Part shown: positions 55,581-63,781 of the stretch, one piece after another
Position numbering within the stretch: position 1 is the first letter of the stretch
Layout: each line of letters begins with the position of its first letter
Assembly: GCA_019359095.1 (NCBI GenBank)
Contig: JAHHHZ010000020.1
Span: forward strand, 248,001-312,000
Direction: 5' to 3'
DNA: 64,000 nucleotides
DNA from: Pleurocapsa minor HA4230-MV1
GTDB lineage: Bacteria; Cyanobacteriota; Cyanobacteriia; Cyanobacteriales; Xenococcaceae
Position numbers and translations under genes: made by a program
The notes under the pieces: generated by a model
The model's input: only the letters and a program-made list of their open reading frames with translations
Database searches by the model: none
What the model was told of the DNA's origin: nothing

Positions 55581-55714
55581 CAGGGCTATTTCATTCTCAT
55601 ATATCCAGAGAATTTATTCTCTGTCTAAGTAGATTAAGTCCGTTTAAACGAACTTTAATTTTAAGCCAAGAAATTTATTTCTTGGTTCACTACAGTTAGA
55701 ACAAAATAGCCCTG
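55581..55714. mobile_element. 134-bp MITE with 17-bp inverted ends and 10-bp target duplication
   Basis: Ends CAGGGCTATTTCATTCT (55581-55597) and its complement (55698-55714) match at 15 of 17 positions. The 10-bp direct repeat TCAATAACCC flanks both sides (55571-55580, 55715-55724). Inside are a hairpin at 55606-55623, a central palindrome CGTTTAAACG (55641-55650) and a hairpin at 55666-55685, placed symmetrically. No coding capacity; it must have been moved by a transposase encoded elsewhere. Confidence 0.9.
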
Positions 55715-55999
55715 TCAATAACCCTGCATAGATGTCTATTACTTAAAGTAAATATAACTGGTAGTTCAAGCGAGTAATAAGAATATAGCGATCGCTTTAA
55801 TTAAAAGGCTTCAGCTAGACGGGATCTTACTTAATGATTAAAATCTAATTTTTTGCTCAAAATAAGTTGCCGAAATCAGCTTTAGAAGACAAAATTGTAC
55901 AGATACAAAATCAATTAGCTCTAAATTCTGGAATTGAATAATTAACTTTGTGGTTATTTCCTCAGAACTTTGGGGAACTATATTAAGACAGCGTTCAAT

Positions 56000-56124
56000 C
56001 TACAGCGAATTTCAGTTGAATAGAACCCATTACCTATTATCTATTACCTATTATCTATTACCTACTACCCATTACCCATTACTTCGATAAATTAATCTGT
56101 CTACTCAATCGAAAACTACTGTAA
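56000..56124 (+). mobile_element. 125-bp MITE-like element with eight heptamers, copy B
   Basis: Matches copy A (42767-42863, inverted) with about five substitutions in the 69 bp outside the heptamers. The core holds eight 7-bp units (CCCATTA, CCTATTA, TCTATTA and variants) against four in copy A. It ends about 60 bp before the J-domain gene. Confidence 0.87.
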
Positions 56125-56185
56125 ATTGACGTTTCCTCCACCAGGATATGTTTGACTGCTGGCTCATTTATATCTTTATTTTTAT

Positions 56186-57175
56186 ATGTCTTTTGCGATT
56201 AAACAGGGACTTTTTAAACTCAATATCACCGATCACCACGCCATATTAGGTGTATCAATTGACGCTGAAGCGAAGCAAATTCGTGGACAGTATCTCAAAA
56301 TAGCGCAACAGCTACATCCAGATAAGTGTCGCTCTGATCCAGCTAAAGCCAGAACAGCAGAACAGATTTTATCAAGATTGGTTAATCCTGCTTATGAGCA
56401 ACTATCGCGCAAAAGCGCTTTTGCTGAACACCAATTAGTTTTGACTCAAATTGGCAAAAAACTAGCGGCTAATAAAAATAATTTGCCAGTTAAAAGCCAG
56501 TTGGCTCAGGATTTGCTCAAAGCTGGAGATGGTGCTGAGTTAGTTTATCTTAAGCTGTTAAAACAATTAACTACCGAGCAATATCAATCTTTGTCACAAT
56601 CAGGAGAGCTAATTGAAGCCATTAGTGAGCTAAATTTAGTTTACTTAATGTTAAAAAGCGATCGCGGAATTAACCGTAGTCGTATTCCAGCAGCTCCCGC
56701 TCCAGCTCAACCCAGTCAAGTTCCTGTAACTCCAACCCAGTCTTCTGTAACTCCAACCCAGTCTTCTGTAGCTCCCAGCCCTGTAGAAGAACCGACCACA
56801 GATTCACGAGTTAATGCTTTTATCGCTCGAGCGCAACAGTACATCTCTAAGGGAGAATTCGATCAAGCAATCCAAGAATTAAAAGATGCTTTAAGAATTA
56901 ATCCTAATCATGGTGTTACTCATGCCGTAATGGGTAGAGCTTATCTGCATAAAAAGCAGTTGACTATGGCAAAAGTTCATATTGACAAAGCTTTTCAAGC
57001 TGAACCCCATAATGAAATTGTGATGGAAAGCAAAAAAGCTCTGGATAGGTTAAATAGAACAACCAATCAATCTAAAACATCTCATCCTGGTAGTGATAGT
57101 AAATCTACTGACAAAAATAACAAACCTGGGAATAGTGGTTTCTTTAGTGGTTTTTTTGGGCCGAAAAAAAAGTAA
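56186..57175 (+). CDS. J-domain plus TPR protein (class III DnaJ-like)
   Basis: 329 residues. The N-terminal J domain (about 12-75) has the HPD motif (QQLHPDKCRSDP) that stimulates Hsp70 ATPase. A helical middle part precedes a Pro/Ser/Thr linker with an imperfect repeat (VTPTQSS, twice). Two TPR-like repeats follow (YISKGEFDQAIQELKDALRINPNH; AYLHKKQLTMAKVHIDKAF). The C-terminus is Ser/Lys-rich and ends FFGPKKK. It is a specialised Hsp70 co-chaperone; the client is unknown. Confidence 0.88.
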   Translation: MSFAIKQGLFKLNITDHHAILGVSIDAEAKQIRGQYLKIAQQLHPDKCRSDPAKARTAEQILSRLVNPAYEQLSRKSAFAEHQLVLTQIGKKLAANKNNLPVKSQLAQDLLKAGDGAELVYLKLLKQLTTEQYQSLSQSGELIEAISELNLVYLMLKSDRGINRSRIPAAPAPAQPSQVPVTPTQSSVTPTQSSVAPSPVEEPTTDSRVNAFIARAQQYISKGEFDQAIQELKDALRINPNHGVTHAVMGRAYLHKKQLTMAKVHIDKAFQAEPHNEIVMESKKALDRLNRTTNQSKTSHPGSDSKSTDKNNKPGNSGFFSGFFGPKKK

Positions 57176-57187
57176 GATGACACCAGT

Positions 57188-57207
57188 AGATATTGCATTC
57201 AATATCT
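57188..57207 (+). other. Short hairpin after the J-domain gene
   Basis: AGATATTG and CAATATCT form an 8-bp stem with a CATT loop, 12 bp after the J-domain gene. The T content downstream is weak, so termination is possible but not certain. A second small stem (AGCGAG/CTCGCT, 57260-57280) lies just before hisZ. Confidence 0.4.
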
Positions 57208-57315
57208 AAGTCGAAAGTTTTGGTGCATTTTGTCAAGAAGAATGCACTGGAAGTACTCTAGCGAGCAAGTAGATCTCGCTCATTTGGCTTGTCGCAATTC
57301 TTACACTTATTAGAA

Positions 57316-58530
57316 ATGATCTATCAACCACCCGCTGGAGCAAGAGACTTATTACCTTTAGAGGTAGAGCAAAAACGTTGGATTAACGATCGCCTTCAGC
57401 ATCAGTTTCAAACCTGGGGCTATCAGCGGATTGTCACCTCTACTCTAGAATGGCTAGATACCCTAACAGCAGGTGGGGCAATTAGACCAGATAAGGTAAT
57501 TCAACTGCGTAACAATGGGGAACATGCTTTAGGTTTACGACCTGAACTTACTGCTTCGATCGCCCGTGCAGCAGTGACACGCATGGCTGGTAATAGCGAT
57601 CCGCAGCGTCTTTGCTATCGTGCCAACGTATTTCGTAATGCCTCTGGCAGCCATCATGGTCGTCAGCTAGAGTTTTATCAAGCAGGTGTCGAATTACTAT
57701 TTGCTGGTGGTGTCTTAGCCGATGCCGAAACAATTTTGTTGTTGGCAGAATGTTTACATGATTTGGAAATTCCCGATTGGTCAATTTTATTGGGGGAAGC
57801 TGGATTAACGCGATCGCTGTTAGCAGTTTTCCCCGCAGCAATCCGCACCTCAGTCCGTAACTGTATTGCTAATCTAGACCGTATTACCCTTGAAGGTTTA
57901 GAGCTAGACCCAGAGCTAAAAAAACAGGCTTTAGTTTTATTTGACCTGAGAGGTAAGCCAGAAGATGTGCTGAATAAAATATCTACTCTGGATTTAGACG
58001 CTGATGCCCAAGCAACGGTAAATAATCTTAAATCCCTGATTGAATTGCTCAACAGTAGCTCAGAAAAACCGCTCCCCCTAACTTTAGATTTGAGTCTGCT
58101 ACAAACTTTTGATTACTATACGGGAATAGTGTTTAAGGTCGTTAGTTTCCAAGATCATCAATCTTATGTTCTAGCTGAAGGCGGACGCTACGATCAATTA
58201 CTCGGACTATACGATCCCCAAGGAAAGACCTCTCCAGGCATTGGCTTTTACCTCTCTATTGAAGATCTACACTCTTGTCTATTGGCTACCAATAAATTAC
58301 CGCAACAAGCACCCAGTAGTGACTGTTTAGTTATTCCTACCTCTCCAGCAGCAGCATCGGCAGCGCTGCAATATGCTCGCCAGCTAAGACAAGAAAAGTC
58401 CGTTAAAGTAGAAGTAGAATTAAGCGATCGCCCAGCAGCAGCAGTTAAGCAATATGCTCAAACCTGTCGCATCGAGCAATTAATCTGGATTGAAGCGGAT
58501 GGTACGCCTAAAATTGAACAACTTGATTAA
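57316..58530 (+). CDS. hisZ: ATP phosphoribosyltransferase regulatory subunit HisZ
   Basis: 404 residues from the ATG at 57316; the frame extends to a TTG at 57289. The fold is that of class II aminoacyl-tRNA synthetases (histidyl type): motif 2-like RLCYRANVFRNA and HHGRQLEFYQAGVELL, motif 3-like SPGIGFYLSIEDL, but with HisZ features and no anticodon domain. HisZ activates short-form HisG at the first step of histidine synthesis. No hisG is nearby. Confidence 0.92.
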   Translation: MIYQPPAGARDLLPLEVEQKRWINDRLQHQFQTWGYQRIVTSTLEWLDTLTAGGAIRPDKVIQLRNNGEHALGLRPELTASIARAAVTRMAGNSDPQRLCYRANVFRNASGSHHGRQLEFYQAGVELLFAGGVLADAETILLLAECLHDLEIPDWSILLGEAGLTRSLLAVFPAAIRTSVRNCIANLDRITLEGLELDPELKKQALVLFDLRGKPEDVLNKISTLDLDADAQATVNNLKSLIELLNSSSEKPLPLTLDLSLLQTFDYYTGIVFKVVSFQDHQSYVLAEGGRYDQLLGLYDPQGKTSPGIGFYLSIEDLHSCLLATNKLPQQAPSSDCLVIPTSPAAASAALQYARQLRQEKSVKVEVELSDRPAAAVKQYAQTCRIEQLIWIEADGTPKIEQLD

Positions 58531-58659
58531 TTTAGAACCACGGATTCTGTTTTCAATCTTAAACTAAAAGCGATCGCGGTTTTTTCCAGCCTGTTTTTGG
58601 ATTACAAACCCTCATTAGAAGTGGTTGAAGTTGCGATCGCTTTACTTCAAATGGTTATC

Positions 58660-59259
58660 ATGGATAATGAAAGTATAGTCAAAAATAAAATGAATTTACC
58701 TAATCAGACTATATCTAAACCGACATTGGCAGAATTCTTGCAACTTGTCGAAACAAAGCCAGAACAAGAATATCTAGCAGGAGAAATATCTCAGAAGCCG
58801 ATGCCACAAGGAGAGCATAGTGTTTTGCAAGCTGGGTTGGTTACAGAAATTAATCGAGTAGGGAAACCACAAAAGCTAGCCTGTGCCTTTCCAGAGTTGC
58901 GTTGTACTTTTGCAGGAAGTTCTATTGTTCCTGATGTAGCGGTGTTTGAGTGGCAAAATATTCCCTTAAAAACCAGTGGAAGAATTGCTAATAAGTTTGA
59001 GGTTGCTCCAGATTGGACAATTGAAATATTATCTCCTAATCAATCTCCCAATCGAGTGATTAGAAAAATTACTTTTTGTTTGAGTCAAGGTACAAAACTA
59101 GGCTGGTTGATCGATCCTGAAGATGAATCAGTGGTGGTTTTTGAACCAAATGTAACACCCGTAGTCAAAGCCGATCGTGATATTTTGTTGGTTTTAGAAG
59201 CTTTAGCTAGTTATCAACTTTCAGCAGCAAATTTATTTAGTTGGTTAAATTTTGATTGA
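58660..59259 (+). CDS. Uma2-family putative endonuclease-like protein
   Basis: 199 residues from the ATG at 58660. Other in-frame starts (58597 TTG, 58651, 58690) cannot be excluded. The Uma2/DUF820 pattern is clear: LAEFLQLVETKPEQEYLAGE, then SSIVPDVAVFEW, WTIEILSPNQSPNRV with the catalytic-type E-x-L/K strand, and GWLIDPEDESVVVF. It differs from the 184-aa Uma2 protein at 36 kb, so the two are separate paralogues. Confidence 0.83.
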   Translation: MDNESIVKNKMNLPNQTISKPTLAEFLQLVETKPEQEYLAGEISQKPMPQGEHSVLQAGLVTEINRVGKPQKLACAFPELRCTFAGSSIVPDVAVFEWQNIPLKTSGRIANKFEVAPDWTIEILSPNQSPNRVIRKITFCLSQGTKLGWLIDPEDESVVVFEPNVTPVVKADRDILLVLEALASYQLSAANLFSWLNFD

Positions 59260-59327
59260 ATTAGCTCAATTCATCAAGTCAGATATCATGATCGATAGGG
59301 AGAAAATAACCAGATTTAATAATTGCG

Positions 59328-60818
59328 ATGGTTTTAAGTAAGCTTTTTCTAGCTAAGAAAGACAAGTGGCAGCCGATAGTAAAACAGCTTGAAGATATAG
59401 TTGGTAAGGATGGCGTGATCCAGCGAAAAGAAGAACTGCTGACATACGAGTGTGATGGTTTGGCGAGCTATCGTCAGCGTCCCGCTTTGGTGGTTTTACC
59501 CCGCACCACAGAAGAGGTCGCTGCTGCGGTTAAAATATGCCATGACCATAATATACCGTGGGTTGCTAGGGGTGCAGGGACGGGTCTATCTGGTGGTGCT
59601 TTGCCTCATGGGGAGGGAGTGCTAATTGTAACAGCGAGAATGAATCAAATCTTAGCTCAAGACCTAGATAATCACTGTATTACTGTCCAACCAGGAGTAA
59701 TTAACAACTGGGTGACTCAGGCGGTAAGTGGAGCAGGTTTTTATTATGCTCCCGATCCTTCCAGTCAGATTATTTGTTCGATTGGCGGGAATGTGGCGGA
59801 AAACTCTGGGGGAGTTCATTGTCTAAAGTATGGTGTAACTACCAACCATGTTTTAAGCCTCAAGCTAGTCACTACCGAAGGCGAGATTATTGATGTCGGC
59901 GGTATGGTACCTGAGATGCCTGGATACGACTTAACAGGTCTATTTGTAGGCTCTGAGGGGACTTTGGGGATTGCCACCGAAATTACTCTACGAATTCTCA
60001 AGCGTCCTGAATCGGTATTTGTCTTATTAGCTAACTTCCCAACTGTAGAAGATTCGGGAGCAGCGGTAGCCGAAATTATTAGTTCGGGCATCATTCCTGC
60101 GGGAATGGAAATTATGGACAATTTGAGTATTAATGCTGTAGAAGACATTGTTAATACAGGTTGCTACGATCGCCAAGCAGCAGCAGTATTATTAGTCGAA
60201 TTAGACGGTTTAAAAGTAGAAGTAGAAGCTTATCAAGCAAAAGTTGAGTCGATCTGTCGCCAGCATCACGCGACAGGGATTACTAGTGCTGATGATTTAG
60301 ATACTCGCGCCAAACTATGGAAGGGTAGAAAGGCTGCTTTTGCCGCAGCAGGAAAAATGAGTCCTAATTATTTTGTTCAGGATGGAGTAATTCCTCGCAC
60401 CAAGCTGGTAGAAGTGCTAGCGGAAATCAATGCCTTAAGCGATCGCTATGGCTATAAAATCGCCAATGTGTTCCATGCGGGCGATGGCAATCTTCACCCC
60501 TTGATTCTCTATGATAATGATGTGCCAGGAGCATTTGCTACGGTAGAAGAAATTGGTGGCGAGATCCTCAAGCTGTGTGTCGATGCAGGAGGTAGTTTAT
60601 CAGGAGAGCATGGTATTGGTGCAGATAAAAACTGCTATATGCCCTATATGTTTAACTCTACAGATCTCGAAACCATGCAGTATATTCGCACGGCATTAAA
60701 CCAAAAAGGATTGGCTAATCCAGATAAAATCTTTCCAACTCCTCGTAGTTGTGGAGAAGCAGCAAATGCTCAGAAGATCCAGCAGAGTCAGCAGTTTAAA
60801 GATGCAGAACTATATTAA
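59328..60818 (+). CDS. glcD: Glycolate dehydrogenase subunit GlcD (FAD-linked oxidase)
   Basis: 496 residues. The PCMH-type FAD domain has VARGAGTGLSGGALP and PDPSSQIICSIGGNVAENSGG; the C-terminal domain has the HAGDGNLHPL and SGEHGIG motifs conserved in GlcD and D-lactate dehydrogenases. In cyanobacteria it oxidises photorespiratory glycolate to glyoxylate. No glcE or glcF is adjacent. D-lactate is an alternative substrate. Confidence 0.9.
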   Translation: MVLSKLFLAKKDKWQPIVKQLEDIVGKDGVIQRKEELLTYECDGLASYRQRPALVVLPRTTEEVAAAVKICHDHNIPWVARGAGTGLSGGALPHGEGVLIVTARMNQILAQDLDNHCITVQPGVINNWVTQAVSGAGFYYAPDPSSQIICSIGGNVAENSGGVHCLKYGVTTNHVLSLKLVTTEGEIIDVGGMVPEMPGYDLTGLFVGSEGTLGIATEITLRILKRPESVFVLLANFPTVEDSGAAVAEIISSGIIPAGMEIMDNLSINAVEDIVNTGCYDRQAAAVLLVELDGLKVEVEAYQAKVESICRQHHATGITSADDLDTRAKLWKGRKAAFAAAGKMSPNYFVQDGVIPRTKLVEVLAEINALSDRYGYKIANVFHAGDGNLHPLILYDNDVPGAFATVEEIGGEILKLCVDAGGSLSGEHGIGADKNCYMPYMFNSTDLETMQYIRTALNQKGLANPDKIFPTPRSCGEAANAQKIQQSQQFKDAELY

Positions 60819-60924
60819 CAAGCTGACAGATGTGCTGTTGTGATTGAGCTTAATTGATCGTACCCCCACCCCAATGCTGTTCGGTTAACGATTGTTGTTT
60901 AAGATTTGGGACAATAATCATATT

Positions 60925-61017
60925 ATATGAACTCCGTTTAAACAATTCCAATTAAAACTCGCGCAAAGACGCAGAAGCGCAAAGATTTTATTAAAAGCAC
61001 TTAAGCGGACTTGATAT
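60925..61017. mobile_element. 93-bp MITE-like element after glcD
   Basis: Inverted ends of about 17 bp (ATATGAACTCCGTTTAA against TTAAGCGGACTTGATAT) match at 14 positions. The core contains GCGCAAAGACGCAGAAGCG, related to the CTTTGCGTCTTTGCGCGA core of the element at 50391-50504. Confidence 0.6.
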
Positions 61018-61022
61018 TATCT

Positions 61023-61059
61023 CCCTACTTCCTATTTCCTATTTCCTACTTCCTATTTA
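61023..61059 (-). repeat. AGGAAAT heptamer array at the aldehyde dehydrogenase stop codon
   Basis: On the minus strand: AGTAAAT, AGGAAGT, AGGAAAT, AGGAAAT, AGGAAGT, AGG. The stop codon TAA (61057-61059) lies in the first, degenerate unit. The last units equal those at the GST stop (21869-21896). Confidence 0.85.
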
Positions 61060-62424
61060 CTTAATCCAAATAGTTTTAATATTGACAAACTCATGAATCC
61101 CCTGGCTACTTAATTCTCGACCATAGCCCGAGCGCTTGATTCCACCGAAAGGTAAACGAGGATCGGACTTAACCATCCCGTTGATAAATACTGCTCCCGC
61201 TTCGATTTCGCTAACTAAACGCTGGCTTTCTTCAGGATTGTTCGTCCAGGCACTAGCGCCTAAACCAAAGGGAATATGATTGGCTAAAGCGATCGCCTGA
61301 TCAAGATTTTGAACGCGAAATAACAATGCTACAGGGCCAAAAAACTCTTCTTGCGCCGTCGCCGAATTCACAGGGATATCTATCAAAATTGTGGGGGGAT
61401 AATAATTGCCTGGACGATCTGTAATTGGCTCTCCACCAGTTAAAATCTTGGCTCCCTGCTGCACTGCTGCTTTAACCTGCTGGTCTAACTCTGAGCGAAT
61501 ACTTTCTGTTGCTAATGGGCCAATATCGGTATCTTTGTGCATTGGATCGCCGATAGTTAGAGCTTGAAACTGGTTTAATAGTTGTTCTTGAAAGCGATCG
61601 CCGATACTTTCTGCCACAATAAACCGTTTAGCAGCAATACAAGACTGTCCATTATTCAGCATTCTAGCTTTAACTGCCGTGCTGACTGCCTCCTCGATAT
61701 CGGCACTTTCCAGGACAATAAACGGATCGCTACCGCCTAATTCCAACACGACCTTTTTAATCTGTTGTCCCGCAACCGAGGCTAATGCTGCCCCTGCTGG
61801 CTCACTTCCAGTTAAAGTTGCTGCCTTGACGCGATCGTCTTCCACGATCGATTGAACCTGACTCGCACCAATTAATAAAGTTTGAAATGCCCCTGGAGGA
61901 AATCCAGCTTGCGCAATAATCGACTCGATCGCCAACGCACATTGAGGCACATTAGAAGCATGTTTAAGCAGCCCCACATTCCCCGCCATCAAAGCAGGCG
62001 CAGCAAAGCGAAATACCTGCCAGAAAGGGAAATTCCAGGGCATCACCGCCAAAATTGTACCTAAAGGCTGATATGCTACATAACTGTGGCTGGCATCACT
62101 AGCGATCGCTACATCGGCTAAAAATTCAGGTGCTTTTTCGGCATAAAAACGACAAACTTTAGCACACTTTTCCGCTTCGGCGATCGCACTTTGGAGCGTC
62201 TTACCCATTTCTGTGGTCATAATCTCCGCAAACTTAAGGGTATCTTGTTCTAAGATCTCTGCTGCTTGGTTCAACCACTGGCTACGTTGAGCAAAGGTTG
62301 TTTGGCGATATGACTTAAAAGTAGATTGTGCTAAAGCTAGCTTAGTTTCTATTTCAGCATCACTCAGAGGCGTAAAAGTTTTGAGAGTTTCCCCAGTTGC
62401 GGGGTTAATAGTTGCGATCGCCAT
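61057..62424 (-). CDS. gabD: NAD(P)-dependent succinate-semialdehyde dehydrogenase
   Basis: A 455-residue aldehyde dehydrogenase. The catalytic Cys is in NNGQSCIAAKRF, the general base Glu in VLELGGSDPF, and MPWNFPFWQ is the usual cofactor region. Length and N-terminus (MAIATINPATGETLKTF) match the cyanobacterial enzyme that closes the TCA cycle with 2-oxoglutarate decarboxylase. That decarboxylase is not in this window. Broader aldehyde specificity cannot be ruled out. Confidence 0.9.
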   Translation of the reverse strand: MAIATINPATGETLKTFTPLSDAEIETKLALAQSTFKSYRQTTFAQRSQWLNQAAEILEQDTLKFAEIMTTEMGKTLQSAIAEAEKCAKVCRFYAEKAPEFLADVAIASDASHSYVAYQPLGTILAVMPWNFPFWQVFRFAAPALMAGNVGLLKHASNVPQCALAIESIIAQAGFPPGAFQTLLIGASQVQSIVEDDRVKAATLTGSEPAGAALASVAGQQIKKVVLELGGSDPFIVLESADIEEAVSTAVKARMLNNGQSCIAAKRFIVAESIGDRFQEQLLNQFQALTIGDPMHKDTDIGPLATESIRSELDQQVKAAVQQGAKILTGGEPITDRPGNYYPPTILIDIPVNSATAQEEFFGPVALLFRVQNLDQAIALANHIPFGLGASAWTNNPEESQRLVSEIEAGAVFINGMVKSDPRLPFGGIKRSGYGRELSSQGIHEFVNIKTIWIK

Positions 62425-62638
62425 ATATCTTTATCTTGGTAGCTATATTTATCAGACTAGCTTCCTGATTTGCAAGGACTACTATTTTTATAGAAAACGT
62501 AATCATTAGTTGAATTCAATATACGGCGATCGCACTCTCCAAATCGCCCTTAAATCACTCTACGTTTTTATGATTTAAGTCAGAATTTACAGCAGTAGGA
62601 TTGGTAAGATTATTTGGTCGTCTCAATTTTAATCAATC

Positions 62639-62746
62639 ATGGAAAATGATCTAGTCCCTTTTTTGCTCGGAGTCGGCTTCTTAATCAGCTACTTAATTTT
62701 CTCCGCAGTAACGGAAATGGGAACTAAACTACCTTGGAAAAAATAA
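62639..62746 (+). CDS. 35-residue single-span membrane protein
   Basis: An ATG opens 35 codons ending in TAA. The product has one hydrophobic span (LVPFLLGVGFLISYLIF) between an acidic start (MEND) and a basic LPWKK end. The size and layout are those of the small subunits of photosynthetic or NDH complexes, but I do not recognise which, if any. It stands alone on the plus strand between the aldehyde dehydrogenase and a CRP-like gene. Confidence 0.65.
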   Translation: MENDLVPFLLGVGFLISYLIFSAVTEMGTKLPWKK

Positions 62747-62976
62747 AATTAGTAAATTTTACTAGCTAAAAAATGCGACGAGATTTTTATCTTCTTACTC
62801 TCATGTCCAAATCTAGCTAAAATTAGGCAAAATCAGGTATTTTAAATCAAAGTAGAGCGTAAAAAATATTTAAATGGATTGAAACTTAATTAAAAATAGA
62901 TCTAAATTGATTTTGAATTAGTAGAGGATTGTCCCAGAGTTGTTTAAACTTTTAATAGGTCGATAAGATTTCAATT

Positions 62977-63768
62977 ATGAAAAAAGCTAATCAGCAATTG
63001 CCAAAATCAGAGTCAGCAGACAGTTTAGAAACGTTAACTCAGCATAATTTTTTATTTAAAGATTTAGACCCAGCTTTAATTGCCAAGTGTCTTAATTCCC
63101 AGCCGCTTGTTGTAGAAAAACTTTATTCAAGCCGTCCCATCTATACAGCATTTAAGCCTGACTCGACCTTAGAACATCTCTATGCAATAGTTGATGGTGG
63201 CCCAATTGTCGTCCGCAGCACTCCCTTAGACCGCATTATTGCCATTACTTACCGTAACAGTTGTTTTGGGATGCAAGACCTTGCTTTGAGCTATGGAAAG
63301 TTTTCACGCGCTTTTCCTAGCCTAGTAGAAGCCTATAAAACAACCGACGTTATTAAAATTCCTTTAGCAACTATCAGCTTAATCCATCAGGAATCTGAAG
63401 TGTTTCGCCAACGTTATGGATTAATGTTTGAGCTACAGCAAAAGTTTCAATATCATTTGCTTAACTGTAGTACCTATCCTCCTCAAGCAGTAGCAGCTTT
63501 GTTGCGGGCTTTAATTTATCAAGAAAGGGAATTAGGTAATCAACCTCAAGGAGATATGTTTGTTTTCGATCTGCCAGTAGAAGTCATTGCCAAGGCTTGT
63601 CAGTTAAACAACCGTACAGTGGAGCAAGTGCTTAAAGGTTTAACCAAAGCGGGAATGTTAAGACCTCATAAGGCGCAAAACGATCTGGTAACGGTGGTCG
63701 ATCCTGAAGGGTTAAAGGTAGTGTATGGCGCGACTAGGGATAAAGTTGACTGGTGGCCTCTAAAGTAA
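62977..63768 (+). CDS. CRP/FNR-family transcriptional regulator
   Basis: 263 residues. The N-terminal cNMP-binding-like beta roll (about 25-150; STLEHLYAIVDGGPIVVRS) lacks an obvious phosphate-binding arginine motif. A long dimer helix follows (about 155-185), and the C-terminal winged helix (about 205-255) reads DLPVEVIAKACQLNNRTVEQVLKGLTKAGM. The ligand and targets are unknown. It may act on genes elsewhere, as no obvious operon follows. Confidence 0.85.
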   Translation: MKKANQQLPKSESADSLETLTQHNFLFKDLDPALIAKCLNSQPLVVEKLYSSRPIYTAFKPDSTLEHLYAIVDGGPIVVRSTPLDRIIAITYRNSCFGMQDLALSYGKFSRAFPSLVEAYKTTDVIKIPLATISLIHQESEVFRQRYGLMFELQQKFQYHLLNCSTYPPQAVAALLRALIYQERELGNQPQGDMFVFDLPVEVIAKACQLNNRTVEQVLKGLTKAGMLRPHKAQNDLVTVVDPEGLKVVYGATRDKVDWWPLK

Positions 63769-63781
63769 ATATTAAGTAAAT

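Larger units (their letters stand above)
55323..56185. other. 863-bp intergenic region with two MITE-like elements
   Basis: No credible gene. It contains a 134-bp element with target duplication (55581-55714) and copy B of the heptamer MITE (56000-56124). A short open stretch near 55867-55940 (LPKSALEDKIVQIQNQ) looks like a possible gene remnant but is too short to identify. Confidence 0.7.

Noticed and set aside
55867-55940. Possible gene remnant (LPKSALEDKIVQIQNQ frame)
   Set aside because: About 24 codons without a start or recognisable family; not enough to call a pseudogene.
59816-60148. 110-codon antisense ORF in glcD, and a similar 124-codon one in hisZ (57678-58052)
   Set aside because: Long antisense frames over conserved enzyme genes; typical shadow ORFs from codon bias, with no independent evidence.
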